Shown here piece after piece: positions 44,961-54,686 of a stretch of 64,000 nt of DNA. The translations under genes and the position numbers were made by a program. Numbering within the stretch: position 1 is the stretch's first letter; each line of letters begins with the position of its first letter. Below the pieces are notes generated by a model. The model was not told the DNA's origin. It did no database searches and was given only the letters and a program-made list of their open reading frames with translations. Location: the NCBI RefSeq assembly GCF_026342355.1, contig NZ_JAPEMV010000011.1, forward strand, positions 1-64,000. The letters are read 5' to 3'. This DNA comes from Streptomyces sp. NBC_00249 (lineage in GTDB: Bacteria; Actinomycetota; Actinomycetes; Streptomycetales; Streptomycetaceae).

Positions 44961-45210
44961 CGCTCGGCACCTGACGCTCCGGCCCGTCAGGGGGCGGTTC
45001 ATGAACCGTGTCCTAGGCGTTCGTGGATCCGGGAAGTCAGCTGCGCCGGGATGCCGACGCCCGGTCAAGCTCCACACGCACAGGGATGGCGGCCCGGTCA
45101 GGTGAACCTGTCCATCGGATGGGGGTGGGGACGGGGGGCAGCGGTGGCCGTCCGACGGCTCGAACCCGAGGCTGGCGGCCGGAGACGCGCGCGAGGAAGG
45201 GCGGCAGCCA

Positions 45211-45468
45211 ATGGCACAGGCCGAGGAGACAGACGTCAACGGGCACCCGGACGGAAGGGCGGATCAGCCGCGGAGCCGAGCAGGGCATCTGCGGACCGTG
45301 ATCAGGCGGACGAATCTGCTGCCGGCGTTCATGGTGCTCACGATCATGATGGTGGCCCTGTGGCTCATGGGTATGCCGTTTCTCCAGGCCCTGACGATTT
45401 CGACCGCGGTGAAGATCGCGGTGGCCCTCCTCGAACTGCGTCGACCGCCCGAATCCGCAGGGGACTGA
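45211..45468 (+). CDS. Small membrane protein, 85 aa
   Basis: After a polar N-terminus it has two adjacent hydrophobic stretches (LLPAFMVLTIMMVALWLMGM, ~37-56, and ALTISTAVKIAVALL, ~60-74) separated by a short turn, so it is a small membrane hairpin. GAGGAAGGGC lies upstream of the ATG. It is followed by a separate lipoprotein gene. Function unknown. Confidence 0.6.
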   Translation: MAQAEETDVNGHPDGRADQPRSRAGHLRTVIRRTNLLPAFMVLTIMMVALWLMGMPFLQALTISTAVKIAVALLELRRPPESAGD

Positions 45469-45680
45469 CCCGTGCCCTGCCGCTACGGAGTCCCCTGCTG
45501 ATGGTGTGGAACGAACAGGGCCGGCCGGGGCGCCGGACGGGCGATGCCGACGGCGACGGCCGCGCGGACCTGCTGCTCACCACCGCACCGCAGGTCCGGT
45601 AGCCTGGCGGGACTTGGCCGGGGGGACAGGGTGCTTCGGGTTTCCCCGGATCGACCACACACGGGGAACCGAACACACAC

Positions 45681-46544
45681 ATGTCTGCTGCCTTCTTCCG
45701 GCGTTCGGCGTGGGCGGCGGCGGCCGTTCTGGCTCTCGCCACGCTGTCGTCCTGCTCCGGCGAGTCCACCTGCAAGATGCCCAAGGGCGTCACGATCTGT
45801 CTGACGGCGGCCGAGGTCAAGAACCTGGACACCGTCCACGCCGCCGGCCAGGCCCTGCTGGACTCCCCCGGCGTGACCTCCGAGCTGCTGTTCACCCCGC
45901 CGAAGGGCATGGACGGCAGCGTCCCGGGCCCGCTCCCCGGCACCGGCCGGTACCGGGGGGACGGGGCGGAGGCCGCCGTGGGCGGGTCGTACGAGATGCA
46001 GTTCACGGAGGACGGGCACACCGACTCCGCCCGGTACGCCGGCGGGCAGACGTACGTCCGGTACTGGAGGGCCGTCGACCAGACGGGCAAGCCGGCCTGG
46101 GTGGCCATGTCGCAGGGGCAGCTGGCGAAGACGGCCGACGAGATGGGCACCGTGGCCTGGCGGGCGCGCGCCGCGAACCCGCTGATGACCGCCCGGCTGC
46201 TGGCGGCCTTCACCCCCGGAGCCCTCGACTCCTTCACCAGCTCCGGGGCCGACGGGCGCGAATTCCACGTCGTCATGAACTCCATGAGCATGTCCGCGGC
46301 CGGCAACTCCATGCTGACCAGCGCCTTCCCGGACCACAGCCCGAACGAGGTCACGGTCGACCTGCGACTGGACGAGCAGAAGCGGATCACCTGGTTCGAG
46401 GTGACCATGAAACTCACGCACATCGGCGGCTCGGGCGCCCAGATACGGGTCATGCACACCTTCAAGCCCGCCGACGCCCCCGTCACCCTGGGCCCCCCGG
46501 AGGGCCTCCTCAACCCGCCGAAGGCGGCCCCGACGGGGAGCTGA
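45681..46544 (+). CDS. Predicted lipoprotein, 287 aa
   Basis: The signal ends in the lipobox ALATLSSC (Cys ~25), so it is anchored to the membrane outer face. The mature domain is beta-rich with repeats of aromatic and charged residues (VRYWRAVDQTGKPAW, EFHVVMNSMSMSAAG) and resembles LppX/LprG-like lipid-binding lipoproteins in general shape, though the assignment is uncertain. A signal C is followed by GESTCKMPKG with a second Cys pair likely to form a disulfide. Confidence 0.75.
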   Translation: MSAAFFRRSAWAAAAVLALATLSSCSGESTCKMPKGVTICLTAAEVKNLDTVHAAGQALLDSPGVTSELLFTPPKGMDGSVPGPLPGTGRYRGDGAEAAVGGSYEMQFTEDGHTDSARYAGGQTYVRYWRAVDQTGKPAWVAMSQGQLAKTADEMGTVAWRARAANPLMTARLLAAFTPGALDSFTSSGADGREFHVVMNSMSMSAAGNSMLTSAFPDHSPNEVTVDLRLDEQKRITWFEVTMKLTHIGGSGAQIRVMHTFKPADAPVTLGPPEGLLNPPKAAPTGS

Positions 46545-46554
46545 GCACCGGGTC

Positions 46555-47646
46555 TCAGGACGTACACAGGCGTACGGCGATGGCGGCGATGTCGTCGTCG
46601 AGGCGGCCCCTGCTGTAGCGGAGGAGATCGCGGTGGAGAGCCGTGAGCAGTTCGCGGGGCGGTGTCGGGGGCTGTCGGCTCATCCAGGCCGCCAGCGGGA
46701 AGAACTCGCCGTCGCGGGCGCGGGCCTCGGCGATCCCGTCGGTGTAGAGGAGCAGCAGGTCGCCGGGGGCGAAGTCGAAGGTGTCGACGTTGTAGTGATC
46801 CCCGATCAGCTCCGCGAGGCTGAGCAGGGGCGATGGGGTGGCCGACTCCAGGACACTGACCTTCCCGCGGTTCAGGAGCAGTGGCGGAGGGTGTCCGCAG
46901 TTGAGGATGTCGATGTGCCGGCCCTCGTGCGGGATCTCGGCGAGGAGGGCCGTGGCGAAGCGCTCCATCGGCCCCTCGGGGGGAAAGCCGGCGTTGTAAC
47001 GGGTGCTGCTGGCGTCCAGCCTGCGTGCGACGTCGATCATGTCGGTCTCGCCGTAGGCCGCCTCCCGGAAGGCGTTGACGATCGCCGCGGCCGCCCCCAC
47101 GGCCGGCAGGCCCTTGCCCCGCACGTCACCGATGAGCAGCCTGACCCCGTACGGCGTGTCGACCACCTCGTAGAAATCCCCGCCGATGCGGGCCTCCGCC
47201 GCGGCCGCGAGGTACAGGGACTCGATCTCGATGCGGCCGATGCGACGCGGCAGGGGGCTCAGCACCACCTGCTGCGCCGCGTCGGCGACGAGCCGTACCT
47301 GGAAGAGCGTGCGCTCCCGCTGGAGCCGGACGTGGCTTCCGTACGCGGCGGCCACGGTGACCGCGATGATCCCCGCGGCCGTCCACCACGTCCCCAGGTC
47401 GGGGAAGACGAGGCTGAGGCCGATCATCAGGAGGAGGCAGACCGTTCCGAGCAGGACGGTGGGGAGCACCGGCCACATGGCGGCGGCGAGGGCCGGCGCC
47501 GCGGGCAGGAGGCGGCTGAAGGCCAGTTCCGGCGGAGTGGTGTAGGCCAGGCTGGCGATGACGACGGTCAGGATGACCGGCGACAGCCGAACAAGTGTTC
47601 CCGGGCCGGGGCGCCTGCGGAACCGCGGCCGTCCAGGCTCGATCAC
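46555..47646 (-). CDS. Membrane PP2C/SpoIIE-type phosphatase, 363 aa
   Basis: Three or four hydrophobic helices in the first ~105 residues, then a SpoIIE-type phosphatase domain: IEIESLYLAAAAEARIGGDFYEVVD, RLLIGDVRGKGLPAVGAAAAIV, LNCGHPPPLLL and LLLYTDGIAEARARDGE with the metal-binding Asp residues. These proteins dephosphorylate anti-sigma antagonists. It is a candidate partner for the distant STAS protein (3442-3795), although the two are not linked. Confidence 0.9.
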   Translation of the reverse strand: MIEPGRPRFRRRPGPGTLVRLSPVILTVVIASLAYTTPPELAFSRLLPAAPALAAAMWPVLPTVLLGTVCLLLMIGLSLVFPDLGTWWTAAGIIAVTVAAAYGSHVRLQRERTLFQVRLVADAAQQVVLSPLPRRIGRIEIESLYLAAAAEARIGGDFYEVVDTPYGVRLLIGDVRGKGLPAVGAAAAIVNAFREAAYGETDMIDVARRLDASSTRYNAGFPPEGPMERFATALLAEIPHEGRHIDILNCGHPPPLLLNRGKVSVLESATPSPLLSLAELIGDHYNVDTFDFAPGDLLLLYTDGIAEARARDGEFFPLAAWMSRQPPTPPRELLTALHRDLLRYSRGRLDDDIAAIAVRLCTS

Positions 47647-47705
47647 ACTTCCCAGAGTATCCGCGCACTGAGGGCCCCGCGCTCTGACGCATCCGGTCGG
47701 TGTCG

Positions 47706-49334
47706 TCAGAAGACGCAGGCCGCTCGCGCGTCCCGGAAGCGGTCCGGGTGCCGCCGCCGGTACTCGACCAGGCTCTGGGCCACCGCGGCCCCTTCACCCA
47801 CGGCGGCGCCGACCCGCTTGACGGATCCGGACCGCACGTCGCCGACGGCGAACACTCCGGGCACACTGGTCTCCATCGGCAGCGCGTCCGGGCCGACCCC
47901 GCCGGTCGCGCCAGCCACGCCGGCCACGCCGGTCCCGGTCAGGACGTAGCCGCGGTCGTCGAGCTTCAGCATGCCGCCGAGCCAGTCTGTCGACGGGTGG
48001 CCGCCGATCAGGACGTACAGGCTGTGCGCGCAGACGGTGCGCTCTCCGGCGTCGCGGGACCGCAGCGTGAGCCCGGTCAGAGCGGTCCCGCCGAGGCACT
48101 CGGTCACCTCGGTGCCCAGCAGGACCCGCAGGCCGGGGGTCCGCTCGATGCGCTGCACCAGGTAGCTCGACATGGAAGCGCCGAGGTCGGCGCCCCGTAC
48201 CAGCAAGGTGACGGAGCGGGCGTAGCGCGCGAAGTACAGGGCGGCCTGTCCGGCGGAGTTCCCCGCACCGACCATGTACACGTCCTCCCCCACGGCCGAG
48301 GGGGCGTCGGACAGGCATGCTCCGTAGTACACGCCGGAGTTGAGCAGACGCTCGACACCGGGAGCCGCCAGGCGGTTCCAGTCCACGCCCGTGGCGACCA
48401 CCACCGCGGCCGCTGTCACCGAGGCCTTCTCGTCGGTACCCGCCTTGGCGAACTCGACGGTGTGGTCGCCCGTGCCCGTCGGGGTCACCTGGCCGGCCAC
48501 CCGGGTGGGCTGCCACTCGACGCGGGCCCTGCGGGCCTGTTGCAGGGCCCGCTGGGCGAGATCACCACCCGTGAGGCCCACGGGGAACCCGAGGTAGTTC
48601 TCGATCCGTGAGGTCGATCCCGCTTGTCCGCCGGGCGCGTCGTCCTCGATCACGACCACGCTCATGCCCTCGGCAGCGGCGTACACCGCCGCGGACAGGC
48701 CTCCGGGGCCACCGCCGATCACCGCGACGTCGTAGTGGTCCTGCGCGGCCGGCCGGACGAGTCCGAGCCGCTCGGCCAGCTCGCTGACCGAAGGGTTCAC
48801 CATCTCGGTGCCGTCGCCCAGGCGGACGGTCACCGGGGCGTCCCGTACGTCCTCCTCCTCGCGCAGCCAGCGGAAGATCACGCCGCTGCGGCCGAGGAAG
48901 TCGCGTACCGCGTAGGCGGCGGGTGAGGAGCGGCTGCCGCGCACCTCGGCGGTCGGCAGATCACCGTGGCAGTCGGCGTTCCACCCGCACAGGGAGTCGT
49001 CGAGCGCGCCCCGGAGGTCCGCGGCCGGGTTCTCGTCGCTGCGGACCGCCCCGGCGGGGGCGTCGGGCACGACGCCGGTGTGCTCGGCCAGCGACAGCCA
49101 GCGCACGCCGGGGTGCGCGGCACCGGGGTCGGGGGCCTCGTCGGCGAGCACGGCCGCGACGGGTACCTTCCGCTCGGCCAGTGACCTCAGGGCGCGGACC
49201 ACCTCCGCCGGGCCTGCGACCTGCAGGACACGGAAGGACGTGCGGTACCAGCTCTGCACCAGCTCGGCCGTCTCGTGCCGACGGAGCGGATCGGGGTCGG
49301 AGAGAACGATCACCGGCAGCGTGACATCGGCCAT
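47706..49334 (-). CDS. Pseudo-receiver fused to thioredoxin-reductase-like flavoprotein, 542 aa
   Basis: Residues 1-~100 resemble a response-regulator receiver (VIVLSDPDPLRRHETAEL) without a clear phosphorylatable motif; residues ~230-530 form a two-dinucleotide-binding flavoprotein (DVAVIGGGPGGLSAAVYAAAEG, GEDVYMVGAGNSAGQAALYFAR). The active-site region of true thioredoxin reductase (CATC) reads VYYGACLSDAPS, so only one Cys is present and disulfide reduction is doubtful. The fusion type is known in Streptomyces. Start ATG 49334. Confidence 0.85.
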   Translation of the reverse strand: MADVTLPVIVLSDPDPLRRHETAELVQSWYRTSFRVLQVAGPAEVVRALRSLAERKVPVAAVLADEAPDPGAAHPGVRWLSLAEHTGVVPDAPAGAVRSDENPAADLRGALDDSLCGWNADCHGDLPTAEVRGSRSSPAAYAVRDFLGRSGVIFRWLREEEDVRDAPVTVRLGDGTEMVNPSVSELAERLGLVRPAAQDHYDVAVIGGGPGGLSAAVYAAAEGMSVVVIEDDAPGGQAGSTSRIENYLGFPVGLTGGDLAQRALQQARRARVEWQPTRVAGQVTPTGTGDHTVEFAKAGTDEKASVTAAAVVVATGVDWNRLAAPGVERLLNSGVYYGACLSDAPSAVGEDVYMVGAGNSAGQAALYFARYARSVTLLVRGADLGASMSSYLVQRIERTPGLRVLLGTEVTECLGGTALTGLTLRSRDAGERTVCAHSLYVLIGGHPSTDWLGGMLKLDDRGYVLTGTGVAGVAGATGGVGPDALPMETSVPGVFAVGDVRSGSVKRVGAAVGEGAAVAQSLVEYRRRHPDRFRDARAACVF

Positions 49335-49464
49335 CACGAGGTTCTCCAGTAGGTCTTGGGGTATGGGCTTCCGCTTGCACTCAACGAGCGGGTACGCGAT
49401 ACGAACCGGCTCCGGGGAAGCCACCGCGAGCCGGGGGCGCGCGGGCGCCCCCGGGCCGCGCCTC

Positions 49465-50004
49465 TCAGAGCCGGCCGAAGAAGTGGTTTCCGCGGGCCGA
49501 GTGGTTCTCGCTCGTGTAGTACTCCTTCATCGCGGAGCTGATCTCGTCACGGCTCAGCTGCCCGTCACCGTCGGCGTCCAGCCGGTTGAACGCGTCGTCG
49601 CAGGTCACGTGGGGCAGGCGGAACATGCCGTGCAGCAGGGAGGTGTACTCCTCGCGGCTCAGCATGCCGTCGCCGTCGTGGTCGCCGAGCTCGGTCCAGG
49701 CGTTGCTCATGTTCCTGATCCGTTCCCAGATCCGGTTCTGGTCGGTGACGATCCGCGCCCGGAACGACGCCCGGAACTCCTGCCGGTCGACGCCGCCGTC
49801 GTCGTTCCTGTCCATCTTCTGGAAGACGGTGTCCCAGAGGTCCGCCAGCGAGCCCCGGAGCCCGGCCACGGCGTCCGGGGCGAGACCGAGCGACTCGGCG
49901 AGCTTGTCCGAGAGAGCGATGACGTCCGACTTCTGGAGCCGTCCGTCGCCGTCCGAGTCGAAGACGTCGAACGACCGGTCCAGCTTGATGTCCAGAACGC
50001 TCAC
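49465..50004 (-). CDS. EF-hand calcium-binding protein, 179 aa
   Basis: Four canonical loops: DSDGDGRLQKSD, DRNDDGGVDRQE, DHDGDGMLSREE and DADGDGQLSRDE. All carry Asp at 1, 3 and 5, Gly at 6 and an acidic residue at 12, except the first which ends in D. It resembles the calerythrin/calsymin type of bacterial calmodulin-like proteins. No signal peptide, so it is a cytoplasmic calcium sensor or buffer. It is followed by no obvious partner. Confidence 0.93.
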   Translation of the reverse strand: MSVLDIKLDRSFDVFDSDGDGRLQKSDVIALSDKLAESLGLAPDAVAGLRGSLADLWDTVFQKMDRNDDGGVDRQEFRASFRARIVTDQNRIWERIRNMSNAWTELGDHDGDGMLSREEYTSLLHGMFRLPHVTCDDAFNRLDADGDGQLSRDEISSAMKEYYTSENHSARGNHFFGRL

Positions 50005-50199
50005 GACAACATTCCCTTCACTTCGTGTAGTCGCATCGCTACAGTGCGAGGCGGCTCAGGAAACCACACGTCCTGGTCTTCCTGCATGAAGGAACGGGGT
50101 GACCGGGCACTTCCGGGTGGCGCGTCCCACCACCGCGCCCGGTCGTCGAGCCGTGGCTCCGGCCGGCCCGTTTCCCCTCCGGTACCGGGGTGGGGGCGG

Positions 50200-51072
50200 C
50201 TATGCGGCCTGTGCCATGACGCGTACGAGGCAGCGGCGGCGGGCGGGGTCGTCCTCGGGGTCCTCGTAGGCGGTGCGGCCGTGCAGGATGCGGTGGTCGT
50301 CGACGATCAGGCAGTCGCCTTCCGCCAGTTCGAGGGTGAGGGCGAGTTCGGGCCGGTGGAGGACCGCTTCGAGGGCGTCGATCGCGGCCCCGCGGTCCGC
50401 GGGGAGGGGTTCGTCGAGGAGGTCGTACGCGCCGCGCATGCGGACGGTGTTGCAGCGCGCCCGCAGGTGACCGTCGCGGTGCGCGAAAGGAGGGCCCCAG
50501 ACCACGGGGGGCCGGCCCGGCGGGGCGACGTGCCGGCGGTCGAACGCGAACGGGGTGTGCAGGAGAGCCAGGTGGTGGGGGTGGTCGTGGGCCAGGACCC
50601 GGTGGACGGTGAGGGCGTCCACGAGGACGGTGGCGCCGCCGGTACGGGCGGTGCGGTGGACGAGCAGGGACACGTAGTCGGGCTCGTGGCCGAAGGGGGA
50701 GACGGCGGCGTCGTTGTGGAGGTGGAGGTAGCCGCGCGATTTCGAGGTGTACGCCGACTCGCTGAACCTGCGCTCGTCGGTGTGGGCGGAGACGCCTTCG
50801 TCGCGTACCAGCCATGCCAGGGCCTCGTCGGATCCGGTCCCCTGGGGCAGCGGGCGGCCCAGGGGCCGCATCATCGCCAACGCCGTGTCCCGCACCTGTT
50901 CCGTGGGCAGTGCGTGCACCGGCACGCCGGTGACGACCGCGAAGCCCGGACCCGTGGTGAGCTGGGTGCGCACTCGGCGGGCGAGTGCGTCGTGGTCGGC
51001 GTCGTAGCGCAGGACGTAGAGCGCCGGATCGGACACGGACCGCTTGTCCCAGCCGTGCACGAGATCCGCCAT
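50200..51072 (-). CDS. TauD/TfdA-type 2OG-Fe dioxygenase, 290 aa
   Basis: The iron site is visible: YLHLHNDA gives H119-x-D121 and the distal His lies in VDDHRILHGRTAYE, with the 2OG-binding Arg further on. The sequence between (NTVRMRGAYDLLDEP) resembles clavaminate-synthase-like or arginine hydroxylases. The start is the ATG of MADLVHG at 51072. The substrate, likely an amino acid or small molecule, is not shown. It is divergent from an aldo-keto reductase gene. Confidence 0.88.
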   Translation of the reverse strand: MADLVHGWDKRSVSDPALYVLRYDADHDALARRVRTQLTTGPGFAVVTGVPVHALPTEQVRDTALAMMRPLGRPLPQGTGSDEALAWLVRDEGVSAHTDERRFSESAYTSKSRGYLHLHNDAAVSPFGHEPDYVSLLVHRTARTGGATVLVDALTVHRVLAHDHPHHLALLHTPFAFDRRHVAPPGRPPVVWGPPFAHRDGHLRARCNTVRMRGAYDLLDEPLPADRGAAIDALEAVLHRPELALTLELAEGDCLIVDDHRILHGRTAYEDPEDDPARRRCLVRVMAQAA

Positions 51073-51229
51073 CGGGCCCACGCCTCCTCACGCCGGAGCA
51101 GGACGGCCGGCGGCTTTCGACGCTACGGCGGCCTCGCGGGCGGTGGAAAGGCGGAAACGGGCCTCCTGCCGCACCGGTGGACTGCCTAGGCTGTCGAAGA
51201 CCCCGGGAAGCGTGGGAACGGAGCAGAGG

Positions 51230-52204
51230 GTGGTCAAGCGGCAGTTGGGGCGAGGAGGACCGTGGGTGTCCGCACTCGGGCTGGGCTGCATGGGCATGTC
51301 CGAGTTCTACGGGCCCTCCGACGAGAGGGAGTCGACCGCCACCATCCGCCAGGCCCTCGACACGGGCATGAACTTCCTCGACACCGCCGACATGTACGGC
51401 CCGCACACCAACGAGGAGCTCGTGGGCCGCGCCGTCGCCGGACGCCGCGACGAGGTGTTCCTCGCCACGAAGTTCGGCGTCGTGCGCGGCCCGGACCCGA
51501 AAGCCCGCCGTGTCGACTCGTCCGCCGGATACGCGCGGCGGGCGTGCGAGGCCTCCCTGCGGCGGCTGGGGACCGACCACGTCGACCTGCTGTACCTGCA
51601 CCGGCGCGATCCGGACGTCCCGATCGAGGAAACCGTCGGGGCGATGCACGACCTGGTCACCGAGGGGAAGGTCCTCCACCTGGGACTGTCGGAGGTCAGC
51701 GCGGCAACCCTGCGGCGGGCGTGCGCGCAGGCGCCGATCCGCGCCCTGCAGAGCGAGTACTCGCCGTTCACCCGCGGCCTGGAGAGAGAGATCCTCCCGG
51801 CCGCACGGGAGCTGGGGGTCGCCCTGGTGGCGTACGCCCCCCTCGGGCGCGGGCTGCTCACCGGCACCCTGAACACGATCGAGGAACTCGCCGAGGAGGA
51901 CATCCGGCGGAACCAGCCCCGCTTCCTCGGCGACAACCTCACCGCCAACCTCGGACGGGCCGCGCGGGTCCGTACCCTCGCATCCGCCGCCGGCTGCACC
52001 CCCTCCCAACTGGTGCTGGCCTGGCTCCTCGCCCAGGGAGCTGACGTCTTCCCGCTGCCGGGCATCCGTCGGCGCACCCATCTCGGCGAGAACGCCGCCG
52101 CCACGCGGATCACGCTGCCCGACTCCCTCCTCCGGACGCTGAACGACACGTTCACGGAAGCGGCCGGCGCCCGCGCACCCGACACGTCCCGCCTGGAGCG
52201 GTAG
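51230..52204 (+). CDS. Aldo-keto reductase, 324 aa
   Basis: AKR fold with LGLGCMGMSEFYG, FLDTADMYGPHTNEELVG (Asp and catalytic Tyr), EVFLATKFGVV (Lys), LLYLHRRDPDVPIEETVGAM (His), and NADPH-binding LPGIRRRTHLGENA. GAG-rich site before the GTG. The gene is full length, unlike the decayed AKR at 23.0-23.4 kb. Cytoplasmic; substrate unknown. Confidence 0.92.
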   Translation: MVKRQLGRGGPWVSALGLGCMGMSEFYGPSDERESTATIRQALDTGMNFLDTADMYGPHTNEELVGRAVAGRRDEVFLATKFGVVRGPDPKARRVDSSAGYARRACEASLRRLGTDHVDLLYLHRRDPDVPIEETVGAMHDLVTEGKVLHLGLSEVSAATLRRACAQAPIRALQSEYSPFTRGLEREILPAARELGVALVAYAPLGRGLLTGTLNTIEELAEEDIRRNQPRFLGDNLTANLGRAARVRTLASAAGCTPSQLVLAWLLAQGADVFPLPGIRRRTHLGENAAATRITLPDSLLRTLNDTFTEAAGARAPDTSRLER

Positions 52205-52317
52205 GCCGGGCCGCTGCCGGGCAGGGAACCGATCACCTCGTCCGCCCGTCATGTCCACGGGGGTTGACGGAGGATCAACACCCGTTCGCTCTTCACCACC
52301 GAGGTCCGAGGAGATCC

Positions 52318-53088
52318 ATGGCCGACACCGTCAACTCACTGGCCGTCCGTGTTCACGAACTGCTGGTGGCGCTCCTGAGCGGTGGTTCCGCCGCGGAGGG
52401 CACCGCGGGCTTCCACGACGTCGTCGCGCGCGCCACGGCGCTCGGCCCCGACGGTACGTGGCTCGTCGCCGCGGGCCACGCGAGCCTCGGCGGCCTGGCC
52501 TGCGCACAGGGACAGACGGACCAGGCCGTCCACCACCTCGACGCCGCGGTCGCAGCCGGATACAACGACTGCGTGGCGCTCCACGTCGCCCCCATACGCC
52601 CGCTGCACCACGATCCCCGCTTCCGATCCCTGTACCAGCGGATGCGCATCACCCAGGCCGACCTCGACGAGTTCTTCTGGCTGCACCAGGAAATGCAGCT
52701 CATGTCGCAGGACGCCCAGAACGCGGCCGTCGACAACATCGGCCGCCTCGACACCGGGGTGTCACTGCTCCCGCAGGCCCCCATGCCGACCCGCGAACCG
52801 AACACCCTCGGCATCCTGATCACCCGCATCGACCTCGCCGCGACCCAGACCGCACTCCGACAGGCCGCCTGGAAGCTGGACATCCAGCGCAGCTCCGGAA
52901 ACACCAGCCTCGGTCTCATCGACGACTCGTGGGACGACCCCCGCGCCACGCGCGACGCCTGGCACGCCGACGAGCTGGATTCCCGGCGCCTGCGGGCCGC
53001 CGAGGCCCGGGCCTTCGTCGAACGCCCCGGCGCCGGCAGCGTGCTCATCCCCTGCCCGCCGCTGGGCTCGATCACCTACCCGGGCTAG
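52318..53088 (+). CDS. Hypothetical protein, 256 aa
   Basis: The first ~100 residues are helical and TPR-like (GHASLGGLACAQGQTDQAVHHLDAAVAAGYND), followed by LDEFFWLHQEMQLMSQDAQNAAVDN and a C-terminal part ending PCPPLGSITYPG. No signal peptide. GAGGAGATCC precedes the ATG. I do not recognise a family; the Trp/His-rich middle might bind a small molecule. Confidence 0.6.
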   Translation: MADTVNSLAVRVHELLVALLSGGSAAEGTAGFHDVVARATALGPDGTWLVAAGHASLGGLACAQGQTDQAVHHLDAAVAAGYNDCVALHVAPIRPLHHDPRFRSLYQRMRITQADLDEFFWLHQEMQLMSQDAQNAAVDNIGRLDTGVSLLPQAPMPTREPNTLGILITRIDLAATQTALRQAAWKLDIQRSSGNTSLGLIDDSWDDPRATRDAWHADELDSRRLRAAEARAFVERPGAGSVLIPCPPLGSITYPG

Positions 53089-53099
53089 GGCCTGTCCGG

Positions 53100-53600
53100 C
53101 GCGGTGGTCCTCGACCGGGCGGCCGCTTCGGCGTTGAGGCGGACTGCCACGACGTGGCCGTCGCCCCCTACTGGGACCGGATCCACCGTCACCTGCACGC
53201 CGAATCGGCCCTGCTCGGACACTTCGACCGCCCGGGCGGCCGGGAAATCCTGCTGGTCTACCCCGCGTTGCACGACCTCGCCGCCGCGAGCACCATCTGG
53301 GCGGCGCCGGCGCCGGCGTCGGCGGCACGCGGTCCGCACGGCAGCGCCGCCGTGCCCCAGCCCCTGGTCGCCCTGCTCGGCCGTACGAGGGCCACCATCC
53401 TGAGCGCGATCGCCGACCATGCCCTGTGCACGACCACCGAGCTCGCCACGCGCACGAAGGTCTCCCTCGCCAGCGCGAGCGAGCACGCGACCGTCCTGCG
53501 TCACGCCGGCCTCACCGAACTCACCCGCGACCACAAGCACGTCCGGCACAGCGTCAGCCCAGCAGGTCTGGCGCTCCTCAACACCACCGCAGTCGCCTGA
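53100..53600 (+). pseudogene. N-terminally truncated ArsR-type regulator remnant
   Basis: The frame reads RFGVEADCHDVAVAPYWDRIHRHLHAES, then a patched middle, and the winged helix LLGRTRATILSAIADHALCTTTELATRTKVSLASASEHATVLRHAGLTELTRD. Intact relatives have ~130 residues before the first block, which here abut a gene stop at 53088, and there is no start codon with a ribosome site. It is probably a dead or silent fragment. Confidence 0.6.
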
Positions 53601-53643
53601 ATCCGTCCGCCGTCCGGTCGGCGCCCCCACAGCCCCCGCGCGG

Positions 53644-54522
53644 TCAGGGCCCGTCGGCGGCTTTCCGCAGCTCGTAGCGCTTCCCGGAACCCGGGTGCCC
53701 GACGTACTGGTGGATCCGGGGCTTCCGGTCGGTGCCGCCGACGCCCCAGGCCGGCCAGGAACACCCTGGGACGTGGACGCTGACCTCCTGGGTCCAGACG
53801 TCCCGCCCGGGCTCGTACGACCAGGTGCCGGAGCCCGTGCACTGCCGTGACGGGCCGCTGGGGTGGTCGTCGGGGGCGTGCTCGCCGACGCCGGAGGCCG
53901 TGACCCGGCCGTCGGACGTGAAGGCCAGCGTTCCGCCCGTGTGGTCGACCCAGGTGCCGGCCATGGTCGCCGGACCGATCGCCGGGGGCTCGTACGCGGG
54001 CAGCAGGCCGGTGGCGAGCCCGAGTGCGCCGAGGAGGCCCGTTCCCGCCACCACCGCCGTGCCCCGGGAGGCGACGTGCCGGACCAGTGCCGGGCGCCGG
54101 GGACGGGCGACCAGGCCGCCCACCGAGAGCGCGAGCGTGGCCACCGCCCAGAAGACGAGCGCGGGCCGCACCTCCACGCGGTTGTACGCCGCGAAGGCCG
54201 CGGTCGGCGGTGCCACCAGAGCCGCCGTTGTCAGGGGGACCCACCACCACGCCTCGCGGCCGCCGATCCTGCGGCCGAGCAGATCGGCCAGCGCCACGGC
54301 GGGCAGCACGAAGACCAGGGACAGCAGGAACGCGATCACGCCGACGAGCAGGCCGAAAGAGAGCAGGCCTGCCGCCAGGGCGGTGGGGTCGACGGGGGTG
54401 TCCGGTGGCGGCTGCGTCCGGACGTACAGGAGGACCACGACGACGGCGAGCGCGACCTCCAGGCACCCCACCAGCACCGAGACCAGCAGCATCCGGCCGT
54501 ACGACCGCTTCGTCTGCTCCAC
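53644..54522 (-). CDS. Membrane protein with extracytoplasmic beta domain, 292 aa
   Basis: Five hydrophobic helices (MLLVSVLVGCLEVALAVVVVLLYV, LLSFGLLVGVIAFLLSLVFVLPAV, WWVPLTTAALVAPPTAAFAAY, VFWAVATLALSVGGLV, AVVAGTGLLGALGLATGLL), then a C-terminal beta-rich part (GTLAFTSDGRVTASGV, GTWSYEPGRDVWTQEVSVHV) outside the membrane. The start is the GTG at 54522, with GAGGGGGG upstream. Function unknown. Confidence 0.7.
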   Translation of the reverse strand: MEQTKRSYGRMLLVSVLVGCLEVALAVVVVLLYVRTQPPPDTPVDPTALAAGLLSFGLLVGVIAFLLSLVFVLPAVALADLLGRRIGGREAWWWVPLTTAALVAPPTAAFAAYNRVEVRPALVFWAVATLALSVGGLVARPRRPALVRHVASRGTAVVAGTGLLGALGLATGLLPAYEPPAIGPATMAGTWVDHTGGTLAFTSDGRVTASGVGEHAPDDHPSGPSRQCTGSGTWSYEPGRDVWTQEVSVHVPGCSWPAWGVGGTDRKPRIHQYVGHPGSGKRYELRKAADGP

Positions 54523-54686
54523 GGCCGACCCCCCTCGTGGCACGGCGAAATGAACGCGTGCGCCGGGCCCGGCCGGCGGCGTGGATCCATTCTGCCAGCA
54601 GGGCTGAACACGTTCAATTCATTCTTCCTGCGTGCCTGTCCGTCGACGCGGAGTCCTCGCCGGACCGGTACCAGTGGGTGCGGCCG

